Positions 54,465 to 63,560 are shown, counted from the stretch's first letter. The stretch is 64,000 bases of DNA from Rhizobium sp. CCGE531 (GCF_003627795.1 NZ_CP032687.1:124001-188000), one strand, 5' to 3'. The notes: generated by a model not told the origin, from the sequence alone. A program made the numbers and translations.

Positions 54465-56570
54465 TCAGTTGAAGGTTTTGGCGTGTCTGGCATTTTCCTT
54501 ATGGGCGGCGAGGCGATCGACGAGTTGGTTCCATCGACTGCATTGCTTTTGCGGTAAATCGCTCTTCGGAAGCTCGTACAGGTAATAGTGTCCGTTGTAG
54601 GCATGGCTGGTGACGAGGCCATGTTCAGCCCATCTGGCGAGGGTATGCTCATGGATATTGAGGTGTGCAGCCGCCTCCTTCTTTGTCAACATCCCACGAT
54701 CCCGGAGCCGGTCATAGCGTGATCTCAGCTTGTATTCGCGAACAAGATAGGTGACGCGTTTGGTTGTGAAGCGGGCGTTGCGCTGGTCACGGCGCGTCAC
54801 CGAGCCCGGACGGTATCCCTGATTGTTGAGAATGTCGGCGATCTCGGAAAAAATATGATCGTCGAGGAGTTTATCGATCAGTTGGATGACGTCGGGGCTC
54901 GTCTTGACCTGCTGGCTGGGCGATTTTGGGCTGATGGTGACGAGTGTCTGGGTTTTGCCGCCTTTGAAGCGAATATGAGCCTTGGTTGTGCCTCTCTTCG
55001 GTAGTTTGAGGAGGGTGACATCCTCAATGATGTGGGCAAGCAAGCGCTTTCGTTCGCGGTTCGGGGTCTCTGAATTGGTCCAGAGCTTTTTGAAGTCCGC
55101 CGTCATTGTGACCAACCGCTCTTGGACGGCCTTATTGAGGATGAATTGATCGTGCTCCTGGGCGCGCTCGCGCTCTTCGCGGGCATTAGCCAAGATGCGG
55201 AGCTTCTCGTTCCATTCCCCTTCGAGCGTGTCGGCGACAAGGCGGTTATTGGGATCGACGAGCATGAAACGGCGCTGGGCGAGATCGGCCTCGGTTTGGG
55301 CGCGCTCGATTGCGCGACAGCGCAGCCGGTCCGCCTCTTCATGTCGCGCTTCGATTTCTTTGCGGACTTCAATTGCCAGTTCGACGGCTGCCGGCGTCAT
55401 CTGATCCGCGATCAACATGCCGATGGCTTCGTCGACGGGAGGAGCAGCGATCGCCTGGCACACGTGTTCTCCGCGATTGCTACGGGCGCGGTCACAAACG
55501 TACCAGGCTTCCTGTCGACCGCGTCGGGCAGCGTAGCGCATGTGAAAATGCCTGCCGCATTGCCCACACACGGCCCGTCCCTGCAGCAGCGCCGGTCCTT
55601 CCCGCGGAGGCGATGCGACACCGGCGTTCCATTTATGGCAGATGTTCGACTTTAGAATCCTCAGGTTCTCTTGGTGCTGCTCCCAGCTGATATAGCCGGG
55701 ATGGGCATCTGGAATACACGCCGTCCAATCGTCGGTACCTTGTTCACGGACGAGCTTTTTGCCATCAATGGTTCGTCGATAGCGACGGCGACCATAGGCA
55801 TAGGCTCCGGCGTAACGTGGATTATGCAGCACGCGCATCGCCGTCGAAGGCGTCAGTGGCCGAAAAACAGTCTGGCTATCGTGCAGGCGGGAGGGAAAGA
55901 GAATACCTTCCTGACGAAAGGCCTTGACGGTCTGGGAGGCGGATCCGACGCGAGAGAACGTCTCAAAGAAATGAGCAATCGTCTCTCTAATTTGCATGTC
56001 CGGATCGAGAGCCACATTGCCGGAATGGTCATAGACCAGTCCGGTTGGCAGGGGGCAACGGAACTCGCCGCGCCGTGCCTTGTTGAGAATACCGCCGCGT
56101 AGCCTTGCCTTGATCACATGCAGTTCGGCCTCACTCATTGTTCCCTTGAGGCCGAGCAGGAGGCGGTCGTTGAAACTTGCCGGGTCATAGACACCGTCCT
56201 CGTCGAGGATCAGGGTGTCAGCAAGGGCGCAGATCTCCAGTAGACGCTGCCAGTCGGCATTGTTGCGCGCCAGCCGGGAGACCTCCAGACCCATGACGAT
56301 CCCGGCATGCCCCATGCCGACATCGCTGACCAGCCGCTGAAATCCCTCGCGCCAGACCGCCGATGCGCCGGATTCACCCTGATCGTTATCGATGACGATA
56401 ATTTGCTCCTCGCGCCAACCAAGTGCGATAGCGCGCCCGCGAAGCGCATATTGCCGCATGGCGCTCTCGGTATTGTCGATGACTTGCCGCATCGAAGATT
56501 GGCGGATGTAGAGGTAAGCGCTGCGTTCACGGTGATGGGACTGGACTTTGAGGTGTACATTCATGTTCAT
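54465..56570 (-). CDS. Large serine recombinase with C-terminal helix-turn-helix (element 1)
   Basis: A 701-residue recombinase. AYLYIRQSSMRQV contains the nucleophilic Ser; GLEVSRLARNNADWQRLLEI belongs to the resolvase catalytic domain. Then follow a recombinase domain (NPRYAGAYAYGRRRYRRTI), a zinc ribbon (VCGQCGRHF..YVCDRA..HVCQ), a coiled coil with many Glu/Arg heptads (about 380-470), and an unusual MerR/excisionase-like domain at the end (LTKKEAAAHLNIHEHTLARW). The start overlaps the stop of the preceding small frame. Intact. Confidence 0.92.
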   Translation of the reverse strand: MNMNVHLKVQSHHRERSAYLYIRQSSMRQVIDNTESAMRQYALRGRAIALGWREEQIIVIDNDQGESGASAVWREGFQRLVSDVGMGHAGIVMGLEVSRLARNNADWQRLLEICALADTLILDEDGVYDPASFNDRLLLGLKGTMSEAELHVIKARLRGGILNKARRGEFRCPLPTGLVYDHSGNVALDPDMQIRETIAHFFETFSRVGSASQTVKAFRQEGILFPSRLHDSQTVFRPLTPSTAMRVLHNPRYAGAYAYGRRRYRRTIDGKKLVREQGTDDWTACIPDAHPGYISWEQHQENLRILKSNICHKWNAGVASPPREGPALLQGRAVCGQCGRHFHMRYAARRGRQEAWYVCDRARSNRGEHVCQAIAAPPVDEAIGMLIADQMTPAAVELAIEVRKEIEARHEEADRLRCRAIERAQTEADLAQRRFMLVDPNNRLVADTLEGEWNEKLRILANAREERERAQEHDQFILNKAVQERLVTMTADFKKLWTNSETPNRERKRLLAHIIEDVTLLKLPKRGTTKAHIRFKGGKTQTLVTISPKSPSQQVKTSPDVIQLIDKLLDDHIFSEIADILNNQGYRPGSVTRRDQRNARFTTKRVTYLVREYKLRSRYDRLRDRGMLTKKEAAAHLNIHEHTLARWAEHGLVTSHAYNGHYYLYELPKSDLPQKQCSRWNQLVDRLAAHKENARHAKTFN

Positions 56571-56803
56571 GGTGCTCTCCGTTGGTGGATGCTCATGGCG
56601 ATGGTCGCCAGGACATGAACGACGGCGCTGAGGTCGTCGCGCGCCGGTCGGGTGGCCAATGACAGGTAAAACGGGTCTTGATCAGGGCTTGCCGCCGCAG
56701 GCAGTGCACGGGCCCATCCCCACATGCCGCGGCGCAGAAAAAGCATGAGGCCGCTACGGGCCTTGAGCGGCAGAACTTCGCCGAGAGCTGCACTGCGCAG
56801 CAT
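56567..56803 (-). CDS. Small frame between HTH gene and recombinase, possible frameshift extension
   Basis: The 78-codon frame from ATG 56803 (MLRSAALGEVLPLKARSGLM) to a TGA overlapping the recombinase ATG has no good ribosome site. The same frame is open further upstream to a run of eight A (minus strand, 56868-56875), where the HTH gene is one frame away. It may be expressed only as a -1 frameshift extension of the HTH protein. Confidence 0.45.
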   Translation of the reverse strand: MLRSAALGEVLPLKARSGLMLFLRRGMWGWARALPAAASPDQDPFYLSLATRPARDDLSAVVHVLATIAMSIHQRRAP

Positions 56804-56856
56804 CTCGTACTGGTCCGCGATGGCCGGCAATGAACATGCCGGTCCCGTGGCAACGT

Positions 56857-57318
56857 CTAGCGGATCGTTTTTTTTAACACCCGCTCGATCGTCCTGGGAT
56901 GAAGCTCGATATCGAGTTCGTTGCGGACCAGCTTGGCGAGCTCGCGTGCATGAACGGGTACGCCCGGAACCAGCCTTGCCTGCAGAAATGCCAGGACTTT
57001 GTCGTCGACCTTGTGGGGCCCGCGGGGACCCGGCTTTGCCGGCACCAGTCCAGCAATCCCACTCGTGTCGAAGTTTGCCTTGGCCTGGTAGTAGGTCGGT
57101 CTGGAAACACCATACTCGTCGGAAGCGTCCGTTACCGAGACGTTGTCGACGGAGACGCGTCGCAGCATCTCGTATTTGACCTGGACGGCGTCGCGCGGAT
57201 CGAAGAACTCGCTGCCGCGGAACTTCGGGTCGCGCACCTTCTCGGAATTTGGATTGAAGGTGCCCTCGTCGATGAGGGCATCCATCTTTGATCGCTTGCC
57301 GCCGTACTTCGCAGGCAT
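56857..57318 (-). CDS. Helix-turn-helix protein of element 1
   Basis: A 153-residue protein: DAVQVKYEMLRRVSVDNVSV then TDASDEYGVSRPTYYQAKAN is a transposase-type helix-turn-helix, LVPAKPGPRGPHKVDDKVLA is the linker, and ELAKLVRNELDIELHPRTIE a second helix-turn-helix, as in IS630/IS481-like N-termini, but no DDE domain follows. Near its end TTA-AAA-AAA-ACG forms a classical A-AAA-AAA slippery heptamer. Probably a regulator or accessory factor of the element. Confidence 0.75.
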   Translation of the reverse strand: MPAKYGGKRSKMDALIDEGTFNPNSEKVRDPKFRGSEFFDPRDAVQVKYEMLRRVSVDNVSVTDASDEYGVSRPTYYQAKANFDTSGIAGLVPAKPGPRGPHKVDDKVLAFLQARLVPGVPVHARELAKLVRNELDIELHPRTIERVLKKTIR

Positions 57319-57441
57319 TGCGGGCTCCGGGTATGAGATCGAGCATTAATGTAATGCTAATTATACCGCACTTCTGATTTGTATCAAGGACATTCTCTGA
57401 GCAAATTAGGGAAATGTGGCGTACAAATCGGGATAAATTGC

Positions 57442-57771
57442 TCATTGCGAGTCCTCTTGCGGCATAATCTCGTTTACATTAGCGGCATAATTGTCCTTAC
57501 ACTCCGCTCGCGACCGCGCTGCCAACCTGTCACAAAGGTGTTCCACCATGTTGGCCAATTCCATCAAGTTCGAAACCAGCAAGAGCGCCCGCCCGTTGCT
57601 CGCGGCAACTTCCGGATCAACGCTCACAAGATCAGTCCATTCAGGGGGAAGCGGCCATATGGCGCCATCGTCGGTCTGCAACAGCAAACGGCTGCCCTGT
57701 AAGTTACTTCGCTTGCCAACGCAGGGCAGCTGCCGTGCGAATAGAGGATGAAACGGATGCGTGACCCGCAC
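57442..57771 (-). CDS. DUF5372-like protein of element 1
   Basis: A 109-residue protein starting MRVTHPFHPLFARQLPCVGK and containing LLLQTDDGAIWPLPPEWTDL; the THPFHPL start and WPLPPEWT block mark the DUF5372 type often encoded beside rhizobial recombinase genes. It is first in the element's minus-strand set, 45 bases from the right junction. Function unknown. Confidence 0.7.
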   Translation of the reverse strand: MRVTHPFHPLFARQLPCVGKRSNLQGSRLLLQTDDGAIWPLPPEWTDLVSVDPEVAASNGRALLLVSNLMELANMVEHLCDRLAARSRAECKDNYAANVNEIMPQEDSQ

Positions 57772-59532
57772 TAGCTGCTGATCTGCGCTGGTTGAGGCTG
57801 CATTCTCAGATAAGGTACAAAATTCTTGAACATGGAAACTTTGCCTGGCCCAAGGTTCAGGATGGGACCATGCGTCTTTCCAGGGCTCAATATGAGGCTT
57901 TGTTCGAAGGTCTTGACTGGCGACGGGTCATGGCGCAACGGGTGACCGCGCCGTCCGCGGCGGGGTAAATATCCGGCCGCCTTTGCATTGTTTTATTTGG
58001 TTTGTGCTGCCTTGCTATAAGGCCGCATGTCATCGCCCCTTGATCTCAGCCTGTTTCCGGACCTTCCGCCAGAGGTTGTCAAAGCCTTTGCGGCGATGGA
58101 GTTCGAACTGTCGGTCGAGCGTGCTGCACGTCAACATGAGCAGGCTGTGGTTGCCGAAAGGGACGCGTTCATCGCCGAGCTGAAGGAACTGGTCGAGAAG
58201 CTTGAGGGGCAGGTTCACGACTATCGGCGCACGAAGTTCGGGCCGAAATCGGAAAAGCTCGATCCGGCGCAGATGGAACTGGCGCTGGAAGACCTTGAAA
58301 CGGCGATTGCCGAAACACAGGCGCGGATCGCCGCCGTCGAGAAAAAGATCGAAGCCGGCGCATCCGATCCGGACAAGGCCGCCCCTCGCAAGGAGCGTAA
58401 GGCCCGTGCATTGCCCGAACACCTGCCGCGGGTCGAGAAGGTGATCGAGCCTGACAGTATTGTCTGCCCCTGTGGTTGCGGCAACATGGTCCGGATCGGT
58501 GAAGACCGGACGGAACGGCTCGACCGGATTCCGGCACGCTACGAGGTGATCGTCACGATCCGCCCGAAATACGCCTGCCCCAAGGGTCGAACGGGCGTCG
58601 TCCAGGCCAGAGCGCCGGCGTATCTGCTGGAAGGGAGCTGGCCGACGGAAGCCCTTCTGGCTGAGATTGCCGTCTCCAAGCATTCCGAACATATGCCGCT
58701 CAACCGGCAGGCCGAGGTCATGGCGCGACATGGGGTGCCGATAGACCGCACGGTCCTTTCCGATTGGATGGGGCGCGCGGGCAGCGAAATCGCATCGGTG
58801 GTCGACTACATGGCAAAACGGCTGCTGTTTGAAAGCACGCGGCTCTATGTCGACGAGACCACGGCTCCGGTGTTGGATCCGGGGCGAGGCAAGACGAAGA
58901 CCGGTTATCTCTGGGCCGTGTTGCGTGACGACCGCGGCTGGAACGGTTCTGCGCCGCCGGGCGTGGTGTTCCATTATCGGCCCGGGCGTAAAGGCGAATA
59001 TGCCGCTGAAATCCTCGACGGGTTCAACGGGACAATCCAGGTGGATGCCTACGGTGGTTACTCTCACCTCGCCACGTCGGACCGGATGGGCGGTGATCCC
59101 TTGAAGCTGGCTTTCTGTTGGGCGCACGGGCGCAGAAAGCTGATCAAGGCCGCGCCAAAGAGTGGATCGCCCATCGTCGACGAGGCGCTGGTGCGGATCG
59201 CCGCGCTCTACAAGATCGAAGGCAGTATCCGGGGCTCAGATCCCGAACATCGCCGGGCAGTTCGACAGGACCTGTCCCTCCCGCTGGTGGACGAATTCTT
59301 CACCTGGCTCGCAGCGCAAGCCAGCGCGTCTCACGCAAGTCCGACCTCGGAAAAGCCCTGGCCTATATGCTGACGCGGCAGGACGGATTCCGGCTGTTTC
59401 TGGACGACGGCCACGTCGATATCGACTCCAACCTGGTGGAAAACGCGATCCGCCGACCAGCCATGAATCGCCGCAATGCGCTCTTTGCCGGTAGCGACGT
59501 TGGCGCGACATACTGCTCATCTGACGATGTCC

Positions 59533-61608
59533 TTAAAATAAAAGGGGATTTTGAACCGGATCCTGAGATATCGGACGTCTTGATCGCCTGGCATCTGCTT
59601 CGCGGCGAACAGTGTCGTCTTGAAGGTCGGAAAGTTGAATGATCCAAGGCGCTCCAGCACATAGCTGTCGAGCGGGAAGGACGCCGCTGCTTACCATCCG
59701 ATAAGCCGTAGCTCGACTTACCTTCAGAATGTCGGCGGTCTCGTCGAGGGTTCTCTCGCCGCGTTCAGCCCGTTCGCCTTCCCGATAGACGGGGATGCCG
59801 TGGATGTTGCGAAGACTGCAGACGTGGCTTCGTGTCCAGCTGGCGCCATGTCCAGTCCGCTTGCCGGAGCGGTTCAGGATCGCTGCGATTGACAAATCAG
59901 GTAACTGCCTTGCCAAGGCGCGCACGAGATCGACAACATCAGCCTTAACTGCCCACCGGGTCTGGCCGATCTTGTTCTTCTTCACTGTCATCCGGGTATG
60001 ATCTCCACCTTGCCAATGAATGATGATCGCCAATGTGTCGTCGACGATATCGACGACAATTTCCGTGATTAGTAGCCGAATGATCTTTTTGCGCGTCTCA
60101 ATGGATACGCTGGGGCTGTCCCATGCCTGCCCCAGGTCCCTGCCGAGCTTCATCAGTCTTGCACGGTCATCTGCCGATAGCGCGGGCATGTCGCGGTCGG
60201 TCGAGAGCGTCTCAAGCTCGATCTCCAGGTCACGCAATTGGATCAGTTTCTCATTCCAGCGTCTTTCCAACTCGCCCGCGACCAACCGATTGTCGGGATC
60301 GACAGCGTCATACTGGCGCCGCGCTCGAGCAGCCTCATATTGTGCTTGCTTGATTGAGTTCTCGAGTTGCTGACGCTTATCGCTATGACGCTGCGTGTGC
60401 GCCTCCATTGCCTGCAACGCCGCCTCGATCCCGAGGGGTTGCAGTCGTTCGAGAACTTCCTGCGCGACGGCCCGATCGACGCGCATGCCACCGAACCCGA
60501 TGCAGTTTGCAGCCGCCATGTCGCCGAATGTGCCGCGACAAACGTATCGCTGCGTGTTGCCGCCTTTCCCAGAATATTGAATATGCAGTCGACGACCGCA
60601 GCGACCGCAACGAAATAGTCCAGGCAACAAAGCTTCGCCACGCCTTATCGAACCCCGCCCTATGTAGCTTTTTCCATTCGCATTCTCGGCGATCAGATGC
60701 TGATTCCTTTCAAACTCGGCCCAGCTAATATAGCCTTCATGATGGTCGTGGATCAAAACTTCCCAGTCCTTCGAATTACGCCGCAACGTATCACGGATGA
60801 CCCGTTTGCGCCCATCCTTGATCATCACCCGTGTCCCACGCCGGCCGTAGGCGTACGAGCCAGCGTAGACGGGGTTTGTCAGTATGTGATGAAGGGTATG
60901 ATAAACCGGAGCTTTCCACTCGATCGGCGGTTTGCCGCGCCCTTGATTGACAGACGGAACCAAGACATTCTCTTGCCTGAACCAGAGCAACACCTGGCGG
61001 ACGGTCTGCAGTTCGGCGAATTTACGAAAGACGAGCAGAATGCTCTCCTGAACGCGCCGATCAGGATCTTTCTCGACACGGGCATCATCCGTCTTCACAT
61101 ATCCGACGGCAACAGTCAGATGAAGTTCGCCGCGCCGCGCTTTTTGGCGCATGGCCTCGACGGATCGTTGCCGAAACACGGATAACTCCATCTCGCTCAT
61201 CGTACCCTTCATGCCAAGAAGGAGACGATCGTTAGGCGAGCGCGGATCGTAAATAGCCTCTTCGTCAACGATCAGAGTGCCGACCAGACCACAAAATTCC
61301 AGCAACGTATGCCAATCACGGCCATTGCGCGCCAGACGTGAGGCCTCAAGCGATACGACTGCTCCCACCCGACCTTCACATATCGCCGCCAACAGCTTCT
61401 CGAATCCTGGGCGGGCGATGCCACCTCCGGATCGTCCAAGGTCATCGTCGACGATCTCGACGGTCTCCCAACCCAACTGTCGAGCACGCTCGACTAAGCC
61501 GTACTGCCGTCGTTGGCTTTCCAGGTTATTGGCAACCTGGTAGGCTGTCGACTGCCGGACGTAGACGAAGGCGCTAAGGCTAAGATGGTCGGCGGTAATC
61601 TTACTCAT
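59533..61608 (-). CDS. Large serine recombinase with C-terminal helix-turn-helix (element 2)
   Basis: A 691-residue recombinase: AFVYVRQSTAYQVANNLESQ with the catalytic Ser, SLEASRLARNGRDWHTLLEF, recombinase domain (NPVYAGSYAYGRRGTRVMIK), zinc ribbon (RCGRCGRRL..RYVCRGTF..NCIGF), coiled coil (about 400-470), and a C-terminal excisionase-like domain (LDETADILKVSRATAYRMVS). The start ATG overlaps the stop of the 58-residue gene (AATGAGTAA). Intact. Confidence 0.92.
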   Translation of the reverse strand: MSKITADHLSLSAFVYVRQSTAYQVANNLESQRRQYGLVERARQLGWETVEIVDDDLGRSGGGIARPGFEKLLAAICEGRVGAVVSLEASRLARNGRDWHTLLEFCGLVGTLIVDEEAIYDPRSPNDRLLLGMKGTMSEMELSVFRQRSVEAMRQKARRGELHLTVAVGYVKTDDARVEKDPDRRVQESILLVFRKFAELQTVRQVLLWFRQENVLVPSVNQGRGKPPIEWKAPVYHTLHHILTNPVYAGSYAYGRRGTRVMIKDGRKRVIRDTLRRNSKDWEVLIHDHHEGYISWAEFERNQHLIAENANGKSYIGRGSIRRGEALLPGLFRCGRCGRRLHIQYSGKGGNTQRYVCRGTFGDMAAANCIGFGGMRVDRAVAQEVLERLQPLGIEAALQAMEAHTQRHSDKRQQLENSIKQAQYEAARARRQYDAVDPDNRLVAGELERRWNEKLIQLRDLEIELETLSTDRDMPALSADDRARLMKLGRDLGQAWDSPSVSIETRKKIIRLLITEIVVDIVDDTLAIIIHWQGGDHTRMTVKKNKIGQTRWAVKADVVDLVRALARQLPDLSIAAILNRSGKRTGHGASWTRSHVCSLRNIHGIPVYREGERAERGERTLDETADILKVSRATAYRMVSSGVLPARQLCAGAPWIIQLSDLQDDTVRREADARRSRRPISQDPVQNPLLF

Positions 61609-61777
61609 TGCCCGCCTCCTTTCCGCCGTCGGCGAACCGCTTGCCGGCCAGCTTTGCCGCCGCTTCCGTCAACAGTAATTGAAGGAGTGTTAAGGCTTCC
61701 CGGCGCTGGGTGTCGCTCAGGTCTACCGGCCGGGCTGTCACGAACAGATCCAATTGCATGCGAAATTGCTTTCTCAT
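61601..61777 (-). CDS. Small 58-residue protein of element 2
   Basis: From ATG 61777 the frame gives MRKQFRMQLDLFVTARPVDL, then SDTQRREALTLLQLLLTEAA and a basic end, stopping inside the recombinase start. Overlap and co-direction suggest translational coupling. Small proteins of this kind accompany related recombinase genes; its helical, leucine-rich middle could bind the recombinase (inference). Confidence 0.65.
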   Translation of the reverse strand: MRKQFRMQLDLFVTARPVDLSDTQRREALTLLQLLLTEAAAKLAGKRFADGGKEAGNE

Positions 61778-62039
61778 GGCTTATCCCTTCGGCTTCTTGA
61801 ACCGAGCGAAAAGGTACGTGAGAATCAATGAATGCGCGCAGTTCAATAAGCTTGGCTGCCGAAAGGCGCGGCTCGGCTACAATCTCGATCGAACTTGCCG
61901 CAGGATCAAACATCCATGCGGGGATTTGAAATGAGCCACCATGGGCTTGTCGAATCAGCAGATAATGAACACCTTCGTGCTCATGGCTGCCGGTTACCAA
62001 TACGGTTTGGTCAACCAGTGGATGGAAGGGATAAGTGAC
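61605..62039 (-). CDS. DUF5372-like protein of element 2, ends uncertain
   Basis: The frame reads VTYPFHPLVDQTVLVTGSHE and GGSFQIPAWMFDPAASSIEI, parallel to the THPFHPL and WPLPPEWT blocks of the element 1 protein. No ATG lies at the expected start, only TTG at 62000 or unusual codons. Toward the end the frame runs through the 58-residue gene; a neighbouring frame gives ILTYLFARFKKPKG and a stop just before that gene, so an indel near 61830 is likely. Confidence 0.5.
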   Translation of the reverse strand, partial: VTYPFHPLVDQTVLVTGSHEHEGVHYLLIRQAHGGSFQIPAWMFDPAASSIEIVAEPRLSAAKLIELRAFIDSHVPFRSVQEAEGISHEKAISHAIGSVRDSPAGRPERHPAPGSLNTPSITVDGSGGKAGRQAVRRRRKGGGQ

Positions 62040-62321
62040 CGTGGACTCGAATGCCAGAAACCCGGCATTATGAACCCGGCTTCGAGGGAGGGGGCCGCAA
62101 CTGGGCCCGGTTTGCCAGCCTGATCGGCACTTGTAAAATGAACAGCGTTGAACCCTACGCCTATCTGTGCGATCTCTTCGTCAGCCTCGCAAACGGCCAC
62201 CTAGCAAAAGACATCGATGCCCTCATGCCCTGGGCCTACGCCGCCCGCATCAAGGCCTCACAATGAGCTCGTCAGGTACTCTTCGGTGAGCTCATTTGAC
62301 GGGCCGTAGATCAACCTCAGA

Positions 62322-63422
62322 TCACTGCAACTGAAAAATCGATGGGGCGTGGACGCCGCATACGTTTTGAACGTAGCCTTCGCCGCAACGACCGATGGCC
62401 GACGCGCCGAAGCCGATCACAGTTGGGCGTGTTTCGGCCGAGTAACCAAGCAAATTGCGCCGCAGACGACCAGTTCTCTCCGCTAATGCAAGCTCATCAT
62501 CCGGCAGCGCGAAATGGTCGAGCCCGATTTGCAGATAGCCGGCAGCGGCTAACGTTTCGGCCATGACCGAGGCCTGCTCAGCGCGCCCGGCTATATCGGG
62601 CAATGCTGCCCGGTCAATCAGGAGCTGATTTTTTCTATAGGATAGATCGTGCGAATAACCGAAGACCGCGAGACGGTCGGGACGCATCTCAATAGCTAAC
62701 TTCGCGCTCTGGCGACAGGACTGGACTGTTTGATAGGGCAATCCAAACATCAGGTCGAAATTGATGCGCCCTATTCCATGCAGGCGAAGGTTCTGGACGG
62801 CAGTCATCACCTGCGCCTCGCTCTGAACCCGGTTGATCGCCTTTTGTACGATGGGATCAAAGCTCTGCACACCAACGCTTGCGCGGTTCACACCGGCTTT
62901 CTCAAAGGCTTCGGCCATATCGGTGGTGAAGGTGCGCGGGTCGACCTCGATAGCGATGTTAGCCGCTTTCTCGAACGCGAAGTGGCCGCGCAAAAGTTCC
63001 ATTAGCGACAGGAAGTCTGCTGGCGGCATGATGGTCGGGGATCCGCCCCCGAAGTGCACGTCGCTCACGCCAAGTGCCTTCGGCGCTTGCTCGGCGACCA
63101 AGCGGATCTCCTCACGGAGCATTGCTAGATAGTGGATGATCAAATTATCCAGACGAGTGATGCTCGTTGGAAAACCACAATACCAGCACATCGAGCGGCA
63201 AAATGGAATGTGCAGATAGAGCGAAACAGCGTCATCGGTTGGCAGGCTCCGCAGCCATTCCTCATACGTATGGGCGCCGATTGCAGAGGAAAACTCCTGT
63301 ATCGTTGGATAGATGGTATACCAAGGTAAATGCGCCTCGCTATGTTTTTTCGAGATGAAAGTTGATGATGAGGCGCGCAATGACTTTCGTCTCCAGTCCG
63401 GCTTATCATGTCCAGATTTCAC
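62322..63422 (-). pseudogene. hemN: Oxygen-independent coproporphyrinogen III dehydrogenase HemN, 3'-truncated
   Basis: HemN makes protoporphyrinogen without oxygen, supporting haem supply in microaerobic nodules. Seen are the N-terminal SEAHLPWYTIYPT, the radical-SAM cluster CRSMCWYCG, FGGGSPTIMPP, VGVQSFDPIVQKAINRVQ and GFGASAIGRCGEGYVQN. After GYVQN the sequence becomes unrelated and stops at 62322, so about 85 of the usual 450 residues are missing where the IS66 right end was deleted. GTG 63422 follows AAGGAAG. Confidence 0.85.
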
Positions 63423-63545
63423 GCGTCGTCTTCCTTTCGATCAGATGGGATTCTGCGCTCGAGGGGTGCTTTTTCGCCGCCAGGCATCATGGCTTCCCGT
63501 CTTCCAATGCCGGTCGCCCGTTCCCGCCGCCCTTAAATCGCAAAC

Positions 63546-63560
63546 GCAAAGGTCATTCCA
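63546..63560 (-). promoter_or_regulatory. Sigma-54 promoter for hemN
   Basis: On the minus strand TGGAATGACCTTTGC has the invariant GG and GC ten bases apart. A start near 63534 would give a leader of about 110 bases before hemN. Confidence 0.65.

Larger units (their letters stand above)
54426..57820 (-). mobile_element. Serine-recombinase element 1, about 3.39 kb, inside tnpB
   Basis: TACAA is shared by both junctions (54426-54430 and 57816-57820), consistent with a short recombination core. Excision at this core regenerates an uninterrupted tnpB. Inside, all genes are on the minus strand: a DUF5372-like gene, a helix-turn-helix gene, a small frame and a large serine recombinase ending 35 bases from the left junction. 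The sequence that would form on circularisation has AGAT and ATCT arms flanking the core. Confidence 0.8.
54226..57968 (+). pseudogene. tnpB: IS66 TnpB (Orf2), frameshifted and split by insertion 1
   Basis: First part (54226-54430): MIVAGQRLR, a missing base near 54247, then ILIATRPVDFRCGHQALALM and FRSKRGDRLKILVWDGTGMV-LTY. Second part (57816-57968): KILEHGNFAWPKVQDGTMRL and the usual LSRAQYEALFEGLDWRRV. Removing the insert joins LTY directly to KILEHG in frame. Confidence 0.85.
59496..62085 (-). mobile_element. Serine-recombinase element 2, about 2.59 kb, inside tnpC
   Basis: Left junction GGTAGC-GA-CGTTGG (59496-59497) and right junction GGCTTC-GA-GGGAGG (62084-62085) share GA. Excision restores tnpC as FAGSEGGGRNWARF. 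Genes inside, all minus: a DUF5372-like frame, a 58-residue protein and a large serine recombinase ending 36 bases from the left junction. It is organised like element 1 but clearly different in sequence. Confidence 0.8.
53701..62266 (+). mobile_element. IS66-family element, decayed, with two nested insertions
   Basis: Left end GTAAGCGCCGTCTCC is typical of IS66 termini. In order it holds tnpA, tnpB and tnpC pieces; without the two inserts it is about 2.6 kb, the family's normal size. All three genes carry frameshifts. tnpB is interrupted at 54426-57820 and tnpC at 59496-62085. After the tnpC stop (62266) no complementary CTTAC-type end is present, so the right terminus is deleted, and target duplication cannot be checked. 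Confidence 0.85.
58027..62266 (+). pseudogene. tnpC: IS66 TnpC transposase, frameshifted and split by insertion 2
   Basis: The 58027 ATG opens the N-terminal leucine-zipper/zinc-finger region (KFGPKSEKLDPAQMELALED, IVCPCGCGNM), then the catalytic core (RLYVDETTAPVLDPGRGKTK, QVDAYGGYSHL, CWAHGRRKL). Near 59320 one base is lost; the next frame continues SRKSDLGKALAYMLTRQDGF and VENAIRRPAMNRRNALFAGS to the insert at 59496. The C-terminus resumes after it: EGGGRNWARFASLIGTCKMN and DIDALMPWAYAARIKASQ. Confidence 0.85.
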
